Assembly: GCA_963082875.1 (NCBI GenBank)
Contig: OY720101.1
Coordinates: 5,580,001 to 5,644,000, forward strand
DNA from: Corella eumyota
Lineage: Eukaryota > Chordata > Ascidiacea > Phlebobranchia > Corellidae
Direction of reading: 5' to 3'
Length of the DNA: 64,000 bases
Positions 54,311 through 64,000 of the stretch are shown here, piece by piece (position 1 is the first letter of the stretch; every line of letters begins with the position of its first letter). The notes beneath the pieces are model-generated. The model had not been told where the DNA came from and ran no database searches. It worked only from the letters and a program-made list of their open reading frames with translations. A program made the translations under genes and the position numbers.

Positions 54311-54774
54311 TTGTTTGTTTGTTATATTTAAATGCTGGTTTGTTCATTAAAAATTAAAGTTCGATATTAAGCATTAAAAATTTGGTATGATGTATTTATT
54401 TTATAATATAAGTAGTTAAAAAACATATAAGAAAAATAATTTAAGTTTATTTATTATATTTAAATGCTTGTTTATTCCATAAAAACTAAAGATTGTTATT
54501 TAAGCGCAGAACAAAGAAAAAATTTTAATTTTTTAGTGTAATAATTAAAAAAAGGTATACGTAATATTTGATTAATAAGTTCAGTTAATCTTTTTAAATA
54601 GGTAATGTTTGTCTATAAATTTATTTACAATAAATATTAATTTTAAAAATAATCAAACAATTTCGAACCATATTTTATTTATCAAATAAATCTAGTATTT
54701 GAATTTGTTTTTGCATTTTGTTTTCCATTTGTTCTTTATAATATTTGTAACAAACGAACACTAGTTACTCGTCC

Positions 54775-55215
54775 CAATGTATTGATGACGGCATAAGAAA
54801 TATTTGAGAAATGGGTTAGCTTTGAGGTTAGTTAGGTCAAAACTAATCGAATAAAATGTTTATTTTTCAGTTTTGAAACTTGTGCAAATTTAAAAAAAGT
54901 GCCATAACTTTTACATATATTAATCATTTAAAAAAATATTTTTAGAATATGTTGTTTAGACTACTGCGCGTTTAATGGTATATTCAAAATTTAATTTAAA
55001 AATCTTTAAAAAAAAGTTGACTCAATATTAATGTACTGATGACGTCATAAGCCAATATATAGCGCGTATATAAATTTGCTGTAACTTTAGTTAGGTTAAA
55101 ACAAGATTTTACTTTTTTATTTTTGAGATTTGTGCAAATTTTTGAGACTGCTCGCGTTTAATGGTCTGTTCAAAATTTGATTTTAATACTTTTTTGTAAT
55201 ATGTCCATATAGATG
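54775..55215 (+). repeat. Two diverged relatives of the satellite monomer
   Basis: The stretch GAGGTTAGTTAGGTCAAAAC ... AATAAAATGTTTATTTTTCA ... GTTTTGAAACTTGTGCAAAT ... GTGCCATAACTTTTACATAT follows the satellite order GTTAGTTAGGCCAATG, AATAAAATACAAAATTTTAG, GTTTTGAGATTTCATAAATT, GTTTCATAACTTTTATGAAT. A second, shorter copy begins near 55,021 (TTTAGTTAGGTTAAAAC, TTTTTGAGATTTGTGCAAAT). The copies are offset by about 250-260 bp and share TGATGACG(G/T)CATAAG starts (54,783 and 55,037). Identity to the satellite looks like roughly 60 percent by eye. They lie about 1.8 kb outside the array. Confidence 0.55.
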
Positions 55216-55990
55216 TATTAATATTTTTTGACATTATTAAAAAAATAACACTTTTTTAAAAATTAATGTTACCTTAACCGCACATCGATTAAAATTATTA
55301 TATTCCGTGTTCAAGATCTTACAGTATTATAAAAAAATACTCTGTATTTTATGTGTATATATATATATATTTTGGTAATTAAAGTAATCTGAATAATTTG
55401 ACGAAGTGAATTTGAAATTGAAAAAAGAGCACAATAAGATCAAGTTACGTGGCTTGGTAATATATTAACATATTATATTGCCCTAACTGTGGTGTTTTTA
55501 AACGTTATCGCAAAATTTTAAAAATGTGTGGTATGATATAAAATTTTTACACATATATTATCGAGTTAAAAATCAAACATGGTCGGTTAACCACAATTTG
55601 CCATTTAATATTTGTGCACATTTAGGTTCTAGCATAAACACGATTGAAAATTATAAGTTAGTTTAATTAGAAATATTTAGGTTGGGATTTCGAGTTTATG
55701 CTTTAGGGCAACTCGCTTTAACTTGCTTTTTCACCGTTAAACAAAAAATTAAAATAAAATTTGTTAATTATTTTAAATAGTTTTAAGTAATATTTTATTA
55801 AAAACACAACAGTAAACTTAAAAAAATTATTTTTGACAAATTTAGAAAAAATAAAAAAGCATAACCCCAGGCAAAACAACCGTACATGGTTTAAAAAAAA
55901 GGTTTTAGATATTTTCCGAATAACAAGTAAGTTTTAGACACTGATCAACTGGAATATTTGTAGTGATTTTTCCTGTAAATGTTGCACGTT
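55216..55990. other. AT-rich intergenic DNA, no gene seen
   Basis: No coding exon, RNA gene or recognised repeat was found here. A short TA microsatellite lies at about 55,352-55,371. This stretch should contain the upstream regulatory DNA of the lectin gene, but apart from the TATA-like box just after it I cannot name a site. Confidence 0.6.
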
Positions 55991-55991
55991 T

Positions 55992-56000
55992 TATAAAAAG
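55992..56000 (+). promoter_or_regulatory. TATA-like box of the collagen/lectin gene
   Basis: TATAAAAAG lies 83 bp before the start codon at 56,083. If used, transcription would begin around 56,020-56,030, giving a 5' leader of about 55-60 bases with no upstream ATG. The AT-rich background makes chance TATA matches common, so support is moderate. Confidence 0.45.
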
Positions 56001-56082
56001 AAATCTATCATTAAGTTTTTTAAATTGCCAGCATAAACAGTTAGCTAAGGCTTAAAAGAAGCAATTTTTAGACAAGAAAAAT

Positions 56083-57118
56083 ATGGCGATATATATACCC
56101 GCAATTCTTGCTGTGGTACTATGCGTAGTGCACGGTCATAGGGTCACTTTGACGTGCGGCAATAGAAGTATTCCACAAACAACTACACCGTTTGGAGAAT
56201 CATTACAAGGACCAAAGGGGGCAAAAGGAATCCAGGGCCCCAAAGGGGATATAGGACCCTCAGGAGAACAGGGTGAAATCGGGGAAAAGGGTATGAAAGG
56301 CGAAACCGGGGACGATTCGTGGAGAGAAGCATTTTTCGAACTTCAAAAAGAAGTTGACGAATTAAAGATTTACGTTACAAGTATATTCCATTTGATTATT
56401 TTTTAATTACCACTTAAATCTTAACAAAATACCGATATGCTTTAATATTTAGAGAACTGCAATACACCAAACATTGATCCAATGCAAAATTTGAATGCAA
56501 ATAATCCAGGTAAACAAATAAATGCTAATATCTTGCCTAATATTCGCCGAAAAGTTTTACAAATCTACGGTGACTAAATTTTTCAAGTAAAGCTAAATTA
56601 ATTTTATTTTAATTTAGTCGATTGTAACAACGGATTTAGTTACGGTGGAGTCTGTATAAGATATAACGAAACTGTGGATATTCAAGGGTACGGAGGCGCA
56701 AGACGATATTGTTGGAACGACGGGGGTGTTTTAGCAGATATTACAAGCCAAGAAATGTACGATGAACTATACGATTATTTACTCGAAAACGTTGAAGAGG
56801 GCACAAGTTTTTGGCTAGGCAATACTTATGAGGTATATTTTTTTTTATTTAGAGACTAGCAGTTCTATTATGACAATATATGTTAGCTGTGACATCTATA
56901 ACTAATAGTTTTATTATTAGAGTGGAACAGTAAGGACCAGCGGCGGCAAGGTGGTCGACCTTTTACCATCTGCTTGGAGAGCCAGTTTTCCTAGCTCGCA
57001 CGCCAGCTCAAATCTAATGGGATTGCAAGTACAGACCCCAGAATATAGGGGGAAACTTAAAGGCCTCGTTAATCGATTGTCATTATACCAATACAAGCCA
57101 TTATGTCAATACGGATAA
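56083..57118 (+). CDS. Secreted collagen-like C-type lectin domain protein
   Basis: Four exons: 56083-56380, 56453-56509, 56618-56832, 56921-57118; three GT-AG introns of 72, 108 and 88 bp; frames join cleanly to 255 residues. Residues 1-18 are a hydrophobic signal peptide. Twelve Gly-X-Y triplets follow at about 43-78 (GPKGAKGIQGPKGDIGPSGE onward), then a helical neck (about 79-99, WREAFFELQKEVDELK), then a C-type lectin-like domain from C121 to the end. Lectin landmarks are C121/C131 (long-form pair), C150 with GGVLADITS, FWLGNTYE at 183-190, and C252 in PLCQYG. The inner-disulfide cysteine and the EPN/QPD and WND calcium-sugar motifs of classical members are missing, so calcium-dependent sugar binding is doubtful. 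N-glycosylation sequons are at N27 and N135. The architecture matches mannose-binding-lectin-type proteins that trimerise through collagen and neck; a role in recognition or immunity is inference. It converges on ORC3. Confidence 0.85.
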
Positions 57119-57373
57119 CAATAGCATTATAACGATGCGAGGTGGTAACAATATATACTTAAGTTGCTTATGTTAATTTCTAATGCTTGCAAGTGTATTA
57201 TATCTAGTTGAAAATGTTTATGTATAAAAAATAAGTATTAATAGTTGTTTAGTTTTATATGTCTGTTATAAATTTTATTCATATTTCTGTGATAGCTTGC
57301 GGGTGTCGTGACGTCACCTAAATACATGTTTATATTTGTGAATTTATCTTAAGGTATTCTTGGTGTTTTGATA

Positions 57374-57379
57374 AATAAA
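57374..57379 (+). terminator. Poly(A) signal of the lectin gene
   Basis: AATAAA lies 256 bp after the stop codon at 57,116-57,118. It is the first perfect hexamer on the + strand that I found in the 3' flank. The 3' untranslated region would be about 270-285 bases and includes a perfect GTGACGTCAC palindrome at 57,308-57,317. Confidence 0.55.
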
Positions 57380-57407
57380 TATCAACAAAAATTTTTGATC
57401 ATATAGG

Positions 57408-57413
57408 TTTATT
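57408..57413 (-). terminator. Poly(A) signal of ORC3
   Basis: TTTATT on the + strand reads AATAAA on the - strand, 164 bp past the ORC3 stop codon (57,577-57,579). Cleavage 10-30 bases later would fall near 57,380-57,398, close to or just inside the lectin poly(A) signal, so the two mRNAs meet or overlap slightly. Confidence 0.55.
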
Positions 57414-57576
57414 AAGGATAATACAAATATACACAAAAATTTGCTACGTAAATGTAATGTATTACAAGATAATCAATAAAGCAATTGGGTATATGTTAAT
57501 ATCACTTGAATTGCCAACTAATAACAAAAACTTTTATGCTAAATATCACTTAAAAATTTTACCAAATAAAGATTTG

Positions 57577-60500
57577 TTAAACATGGGACCAGGTTAACCG
57601 TTGTACGTGATCTGTTTTCTTTTTGGTCGGTTTAATAAAACCAAGAAGTTGAAGTTCGGAAACCACTCTTATAAACCTTGCCCTAAAAACAGTAAAAGAG
57701 TTTAAGTAATTTCAATTAGTTAAAAAAATTAACCAGTCCAATTAAGAACGAAAAAGGCAAAACGTAAACAACCAAATTACAGTATCGCAAAATAAAAAGT
57801 AAGGCTACAAAACTACACCTCGTCGCACGCAAACACAGATAAGATAAGTGATCACGTGACTTAAAATACGTTACATTATTTGGTTAAAAGCAAAAAATAA
57901 TTTGATTTCTGAAACTACGTTAAGATTTTATATAATGTAAATTTAATTATATTTTAAAATTTCATACACTAGTCTCCACTACATGAGGTTTTAGGTTCGA
58001 TCCTCATTGTTTTCAAGTTGTAACGCCCGTTGAGTAAGTCGCTATATAAAATAACGCTATATAAAGCTGCCGATGCCTATCAGCAGCTTAATTAGAGGGA
58101 AAATATAATTAATAATTTTCCAAACTGCCAAAGGCAACTCGAGACAGGATAACTGATATTACCCTATGTTTGGGTCATGAAGTCGACCTTTCCACATCAA
58201 GTATAAATAAATCAAAAAAAATTAGACCGAAAAACGGAGACATAGAATTTACAAAATATAACTTACTGATTAATTTCACTAATCTCCTCATTTTCCACAC
58301 TGTCATTTGCTGTAACAATGATGTGAAAGGCAGACATCCAATCATATAGGTTAATTATGCTACCTGATTCGTTATGTAGTTTGTAAGCCACACAGATATC
58401 TGGGGCATTGGGCGGAATAACTCCATGAATTATAGTCTCAAGAGAAGGTACCTTTTAAAAATTGTTTAAAATTTATTTTGTATAACCAAAAAAATTTTTT
58501 ATATATATTTGTTAAGAATATTTTTGCGTTATTTACCTTTAAGTATTTGAATGGATTGGAAAGTGCAGTTTGTATGGCTAATCTGGGTGCAGCTAGAAGA
58601 TGTTGTTTGATATTAGAATAAGATTCAAAATAAAATACTTCATACAATGGCAAGCTTTTTACACTTCTAAGGTGGTATCTAAATAATTAATACATTAATA
58701 AACTATAATTAAGCATTGTTTAGTCCTACATTATTTAAGAAAACATTACTACACACAATATATTTTAAAGGAATTTAGTATTAAAAAATATAAATTCAAC
58801 AAAATTTGTACTTTTCTACAGAAGCACATTTAAAAATATTTTTCCGCATACTTTTAAATATACTAAATATTTCAAACTTACTCAAAAAATTCTTTTAGAA
58901 AATTTAAAATATCTTCTCTTATTTTTTCGTATTTTGTCAACTTTTTGACTCTCTTTTTATTTGCACGATCCCTTAACCTCTGCACAATGTATAAAATAAT
59001 AAAACATTTTAAATAAATACTATTTTAGACTACTTAAAATAATTATTAGAAAAGTATAAATTATACCTCTTGTAGTTGGTAAGCATATTTAACAGTTTCA
59101 ATAACTTCTTCTTTGCTTTCTTCTTCTTTCGTATCTTCTATATTAAATTCTTCTTGTGCTAAAAATAGCAAGAATTTTAGTTTTGCAAAAAATGTTATAG
59201 GTAAAATAAAGTTGTAAAATAAATGTTTTATTTAAAGTAAAATAAAATTTTAAAACATTCGCAACACATAGTAAATTTCAAGATATTAAATAAGTTTTAA
59301 ACATACTTTCATCAAGGGTTTCAAGTTGTTTAATAACATTTTTAATTTTCTGAACAGATTTTTTGAAACTGAGTTGGTTGTCGATATTTTTAAAAGGTTT
59401 TTCAACAAGAGGCTTCAGACATGAATTTAATCTTTCTATTAATTGATCACGTGATGATACCTATGTTAAAATTTTATACAGTGTAAAAAATAAATTAATT
59501 TATATCAAACAAATTTTATTAGCTTATAAAAGTTTTGTAGTAAAATAATAATTTCTTTAAATATTTTAAATTTGAAATTTTTTCCTAATTTTTAAAACTA
59601 ACAATTGAAAAATTATTTAAATAATGATTGAAAAAATGTTGAAATCATGTATATGTACCCTTAACAATGTTATGGATTGACGATAACCTGATATTTTTGC
59701 AAGCTCAGTTTGAAAACATAAACAATATAACTCACGAATCTAAACAACAAAAATTTCAGTAAAATGTAAAAGTGTATTTAACATCACATATAACATAATA
59801 CAAATATGTACCAAATAAAGAACTTTTTTACTAAGTTAAAAGAAATAATTTAAAAAAAATTTTTTGTACCTGTTGACCAAGTGGATGTTGAGGTAAAGAT
59901 GAAGTGAAACAAAACATAGATCTCAAAACAGGAAAAAATTGATCATGGTATGTTTGAAGATCTTTGAACATTTCTTTAAGCTCATGCTAAAGAAAAAAAA
60001 ATTGAAAATAAAAAAAATATAAATTGTTATAAAGTAAAATTTTGTTCATTTTCTTTAAATTTTTTATTACCTTAAATGTTTCTTCTTGGCAAAATGTTTT
60101 TCGGTTTTCTTCATTCATTACAGAAAGCATTCTTTAAAAAAAAAAAATTAGTATTTCTTTAACAAAACTAAGTTTAGGACACATTTGAATAGAAAAAGCT
60201 CCCTATAGATTTAATTTCTTTAAATAAATCTTACTTTTCAATTGAGGGCAGTGATTTAAAATACAGAATTTCTTTGCTAGAAAATCTTGATATAATACTG
60301 TCCATTTCTGGAGTTTTACTACATAGAATACTTGCTGGCTAAAAATAAAATAAAGGTTTAACTAAAAAAAGAATATGTTCTAATACATAAAATATATGCA
60401 TACTGCTACTAAAAATAATAAATTTAAACAATTGTATAAACGGAGTGTGCTATTTACCTTGTTATAGAAATGCTCGAAGACACAAAACTTCAAAGTGTGC

Positions 60501-63237
60501 AAAAAGTTTTTGATTGAAAAATCATGACATAAAAAAACATCAAGAATAATTTGTAAGCAACGTCCATCTAATTTAAATGGGTGCTCATTTGTTAACAAAA
60601 TCTAAAAAAAAAGAAATTATTTGTAAACAAAACTTTAAAATCAAATTAAAATACTTCTAGCAAAAAAAAGTAAGAGTAGGCCAAATAAAATAAAATTCGA
60701 TATTAAAATAAAATAACACTATTTCCAAATTTAGCTTTAAAAAACAATGTAGTAACTATTTACATTATTGGATAAACTAGTCGATAGCCCGCCTCACTGT
60801 CGAGATTTTAATTTTCGTAATATCACGGTTATTTGCCTGCTTACCGCAAATGACAATTTATTTTATTTTGTAGGCCTATAAATTAGACATACATATTTAT
60901 AAATATTTATATCGTTTGCTAAGCTTCATTATATAGATAAAACCCCGTTTACTATCCAAAATTGGGTACTTACAAAATAAATTTAGTTGAATGAATTACA
61001 TGGATCATATAAATCTTATAAACCAAACCCTAACCACTATTCATTTGAATCTATTCAGTGTTGTATATTTTTTTAAACCTTTCAAAATTTACTGAAAAAA
61101 ATTTTTTTTACTCAAAAAAATTTCTGAAAAAAAACTTACATGATCAATAATTTGAGCAAGATGAGAGGATGCAGAAGGAGCTTGAAACTTTTCCACAGAA
61201 AGATGAACAATCGCAGAATGAGGAAGAAGCTGTTGTGAGACTATTGACCATGACGTTGCGACCCCAAACACAAACAGGAATGGTAACCGATTTGTGTACC
61301 CACTAAAAGTATATTGTTTAAATTTTTTGTAAACTTAAAAAATAAAAAGTTAAATTAATATTTACTACAAAATTAAAGTATTTAAAAAAATTAAAATAAT
61401 GAATTAGATTTTTTTGATAAACTACCTACCTACACATGAGAATAAAATCCTGTAAAATTTTCGGTGAAAAAGATTCGAAATCCTGACACATTATAATAAT
61501 CGAAGGTTTGTTTAAATTTTGTTCTAAAGATATTTTTCGTTTTTTGTTAGGTGATGCACAATTCTCACTGCTTCTAATTAACTGTATAATAATAAAATAT
61601 TTAACTAATTTAGTTTTATCCATAAAAATATATTTTAAAACAAAAAAAACTATTTAGCAAAAGGTAAATAGACTTTTTTTTTGTATCTGCTACTAAGTTT
61701 TAAAAAAATAAGCATTACCAATAAAAAAAAATTAATACAATTAAAATAACATATAAAAGTTGTTTAAAATTAATTTGAAACTAAACTACCCTGCAAAATT
61801 CTATAATATCCTTAAAAGTCACAATTTAAAACACTTTTACCTTATTGTACCATTTCTCAATTGCTGACATAGTAACCGGCCTTTTTCCAAAATCATTTTC
61901 CTCAAAATTAAGATTTTGATTCTCACTTTCTTTTACTAACTGTTCACCAAGTGTTTTCATTAAAACTTTGATGTCTAAAATATTCGAGGCACAAATTAAA
62001 CTTCAGGGGAATTAAAAGAATAATTATTTCCTTGCCAGTCTAACTGAATAGCGATTTACGCAGACACATAACACACATCAAAAAAACGCAGAATTAAATA
62101 ATTTTAAAATACCCATAAAAATTGAAATTAAAAATAATATATTTTTATTTAAAACATTGATTAGGCACTCGATATAAAGTTTAAAACTTTTACAATTTAA
62201 CATCAAATAATAAAATATATATGAACTCACTTGCACAATGTTTAGATTGTAGAATGACAACTAACGGTGAAAGGTTGCCTTCTGATAAAGTTTCTTTTGC
62301 AACATTTTTAAGTTGAGTAAATAAAGCTGCATGATCTGGCATATTGACCCCTGCAAAAAAAATAAATTAAACTTTTTTTTCTTGTTTTATAGGCTATACA
62401 TGATAGTAATATTACTAAATAAAAACTTTAGATACAAATTTAATTATTGGGTCCGCCATAAAAAAATAAAAACATAAAATAAATTTTTCATACTATTTAA
62501 TGCATTTTTGTTAAATATATTATTTTTAACCTGTTATTAACGCAGCGGTTGGTATCTCGTTTCTTCTACCTTCATGTCGTACTTCGGTAAATTTAGAGGA
62601 TTCAAAAAATTTAATCAAATCAGAAAACATCTTTTCTTGGAGTTTTAAACTAATTTCCTTTAAAATATAGTATAAAAAAAAATTACGTAAGATACCTATT
62701 AGATATATATTAGAATATTAAGTATATATTAGAATATATACTAGAATATAAATTATAATATAAATTTTAGATTTTTTTGTGCAGCACATATTTATGTGTA
62801 CTTTTAAAATTCCTTAGAATCTATAAAACAAACTTATATTTACATCAATTGTGAGTTGAATATTTTTCCAAATTTTTTGAGCCATCTCCCATCTTTCCAA
62901 ACTTTTCATTCCTTTTCCATTTAAATATTTCTTGGCTTCAACTGTAGATGATGGTTTGCCAGGTATTACAAAACAACCCTACAATAAAAGAGTGGGTTTA
63001 ATACAATATCGTAAGATTAAACTAATATATTAAAAATAAAAATTACTATGTTGACAGTATGATTAAACTATTTTTGATTTGTTAAGGATAGCAATAAATT
63101 TTATAGAGAACAATTTTCCTGCTATTTATACTTATAAAGATTTTATTTTATTTTAGTCTGTATAAATCAAGTTATTTTACAAAAGTAAAATTAAAAGACA
63201 TACTTACCTTTGAAACTGAAGAAGTTGATTTGTCCAT
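57577..63237 (-). CDS. ORC3: Origin recognition complex subunit 3
   Basis: Eighteen exons, read downward: 63237-63208, 62978-62844, 62657-62531, 62350-62231, 61974-61841, 61581-61430, 61302-61140, 60601-60458, 60338-60235, 60131-60071, 59986-59870, 59739-59659, 59460-59307, 59158-59067, 58979-58882, 58678-58537, 58451-58267, 57682-57577. All introns are GT-AG (84-584 bp), and frames join to 714 residues (human ORC3 is about 711). Matches to human ORC3 as I remember it: VSKGCFVIP at the N-terminus, [17 protein letters not shown] (about 88-104), [16 protein letters not shown] (214-229), FVFGVATS (243-250), CHDFSIKNF (312-320), [19 protein letters not shown] (417-435), PLYEVFYF and [19 protein letters not shown] (600-618), and [18 protein letters not shown] near the end. 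Domain order follows the family: a degenerate AAA+-type N-terminal part without an obvious Walker A, an ORC3 insert region with an acidic stretch (510-527), and a C-terminal winged helix (about 575-714). In animals ORC3 is a core nuclear ORC subunit, binds ORC2, and helps load the MCM helicase. The start fits because [13 protein letters not shown] aligns with the human N-terminus. The gene looks complete. Confidence 0.96.
57960..58235 (+). mobile_element. Possible SINE remnant in the last ORC3 intron
   Basis: AGGTTCGATCCTCA (about 57,991-58,004) resembles a polymerase III box B. It is followed by a less AT-rich tract with a direct repeat CGCTATATAAA (about 58,041 and 58,057) and a tail ending in ATAAATAAATC. 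No box A is visible at the proper distance upstream, so if this is tRNA-derived its 5' part is lost. It lies wholly inside the intron 57,683-58,266, the longest in the gene. The call is weak; the box B could be chance. Confidence 0.3.
60602..61139 (-). other. Long ORC3 intron 7, nothing else recognised
   Basis: A 538-bp intron lies between the exons encoding AQIIDH and ILLTNE. It holds a slightly less AT-rich tract at about 60,778-60,890 (with TCGATAGCCCGCCTCACTG) that stands out from its surroundings and could be an old repeat, but I recognise no family, RNA or exon in it. Confidence 0.5.
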
Positions 63238-63486
63238 ATCAAAATACAAAATAAATTTTAAATAAAATTTTAACCATCTGAACAGAAAAGTCAAAAACAT
63301 TAATATTCTGTAAATGTGATATTATTTGCACGAGCACCTTATTACATTTAAGATAATGGGCAATCAACAATTCAGTACAAGTGTCTTTAAATAAATAAAT
63401 GTACAACAATTGATTACTTTTAAATTATAAAAAATTTATTATACATTTGGCAGTAATGTGTTAATGTGTTATATAGGTTTAATTGC
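63238..63486 (-). promoter_or_regulatory. Proximal upstream region of ORC3, no motif certain
   Basis: The 249 bp before the ORC3 start codon must hold the 5' leader and core promoter unless an untranslated exon lies further out. I see no convincing TATA box or E2F site on the - strand. It borders a MITE-like element that begins about 250 bp upstream of the ATG. Confidence 0.3.
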
Positions 63487-63780
63487 AATTGTTCAAAATG
63501 CAGAAAGGCTTTCGGATCTCTATTAGTTTTGCACGCCCGAATTTACCAAGGCGTTATAACCTAAGTATGGCAATTGTTCAACAAGACATTAAAAATTAGT
63601 TGAAATATGTTTTAATGAGTATAACTTAGTCCGCTTTACGAGTCAGATGTGTTAATGGGTAAACTGAATATGTGAGGGTTAGGGTAAGGGTTTAATTTAT
63701 GCAACCTTTTTGTTTAATTACATGTACCCCATTTTGGTTACTAATAGAGATCCAGGCTTTCTTCCATTTTTGACAATTTT
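63487..63780. mobile_element. MITE-like element with about 38-bp imperfect inverted ends
   Basis: The left end reads AATTGTTCAAAATG, GAAAGGCTTTC, GGATCTCTATTAG (63,514-63,526). The right end, read on the other strand, gives AATTGTCAAAAATGG, GAAAGCCT, GGATCTCTATTAG (63,741-63,753). The inner 13 bp are a perfect inverted match and the outer about 25 bp are a good imperfect one. The interior of about 210 bp has no coding frame and includes GGGTTAGGGTAAGGG at 63,676-63,690. Length and structure fit a non-autonomous DNA transposon. I could not fix a target-site duplication, so the superfamily is unknown. Confidence 0.5.
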
Positions 63781-64000
63781 CTGAGCAGTGTAGGCATTGA
63801 AACCAAGAAGAAAAAAAAATGTAATTTAGTTTTTATTGTTTTCTATCCCGACTCTACAAAATCTCGCTAGCAGAGCTGAGAGTTGTAAAAGTGAGTTAAC
63901 TCCTTGAACAATTCTCATGTGGACCTCAGCTAATAATCGAATAAACTCAAGTTTTGTGTACTCTTGCATGTCGTGTGTTTTGACCACTCGAAAAATGTTG
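63781..64000. other. Window edge, no feature seen
   Basis: AT-rich sequence beyond the MITE-like element with no exon, RNA gene or repeat that I recognise. Any neighbouring gene upstream of ORC3 lies outside the window. Confidence 0.5.

Larger units (their letters stand above)
52965..54760 (+). repeat. Composite AT-rich repeat, about 770-870 bp period
   Basis: A header sequence occurs three times: AATCAAATAATTTCGAACCA at 53,012 and 53,881, and a one-base variant at 54,651. Each is followed by ATATTTTATTTATCAAATAA. Headers 1 and 2 are each followed by a TTTCTAGTC-containing spacer and then by copies of a 127-bp minisatellite. The first header holds extra DNA, including a TTA/TTTTA-rich stretch at about 53,098-53,140. 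No open frame of note is present. Non-autonomous transposons such as some Helitrons carry internal minisatellites, but I see no diagnostic termini, so the class is left open. Confidence 0.65.

Noticed and set aside
56674-56859. Open frame of 61 codons on the + strand
   Set aside because: It is the third exon of the lectin gene read through its donor site into the intron, not a separate gene.
57843-57860. ATCACGTGAC in ORC3 intron 17, similar to the satellite E-box
   Set aside because: No flanking satellite similarity; a 10-bp match is easily chance.
58438-62260. Open frames on the - strand at 58438-58653, 60380-60598, 61089-61271 and 61426-61623 taken as separate small genes
   Set aside because: These are ORC3 exons 16, 8, 7 and 6 with intron read-through. 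The frame at 62078-62260 is intron 4 sequence plus part of an exon in another frame.
63676-63690. Telomere-like GGGTTAGGGTAAGGG
   Set aside because: Only about two imperfect units, lying inside a MITE-like element. Too short to call an interstitial telomere.

Overview
The window looks like nuclear DNA from an AT-rich invertebrate animal. The evidence is two intron-containing genes with GT-AG introns of 72-584 bp, one for the replication protein ORC3 and one for a secreted collagen/C-type-lectin protein. Collagenous C-type lectins are familiar in tunicates, so an ascidian-like host is my best guess, held weakly. No bacterial, organellar or viral gene is visible.

Layout. Bases 1-52,964 are one satellite block built from a monomer of about 311 bp. 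From 1 to about 800 the monomers run in reverse, and a tRNA-like (SINE-type) insert sits at about 801-1,080. From about 1,121 to 52,964 roughly 165-170 monomers run head to tail on the + strand. This array has higher-order structure: near-identical blocks are offset by 4,027, 2,467, 1,247, 623, 3,110 and 17,426 bp. Short open frames inside it recur at the same monomer phase and are not genes. From 52,965 to about 54,760 there is a different composite repeat (period about 770-870 bp) holding a 127-bp minisatellite. From about 54,775 to 55,215 lie two old, diverged relatives of the satellite monomer. From 55,216 to 55,990 I see nothing but AT-rich DNA and a TA microsatellite.

Genes. A four-exon + strand gene (56,083-57,118, 255 residues) encodes a signal peptide, a short Gly-X-Y collagen stretch, a helical neck and a C-type lectin-like domain. 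Converging on it is an 18-exon - strand gene (63,237 down to 57,577, 714 residues) that I recognise as ORC3, subunit 3 of the origin recognition complex. The two poly(A) signals lie about 30 bp apart, so the transcripts probably end tail to tail or overlap slightly. Upstream of ORC3 is a MITE-like element with imperfect terminal inverted repeats (63,487-63,780). The two genes have no evident functional link: one is a secreted recognition-type protein, the other a nuclear replication factor.

The most interesting material is the satellite itself. It has dyad-rich monomers, a polarity switch, nested higher-order repeats, and diverged single-copy relatives just outside the array.
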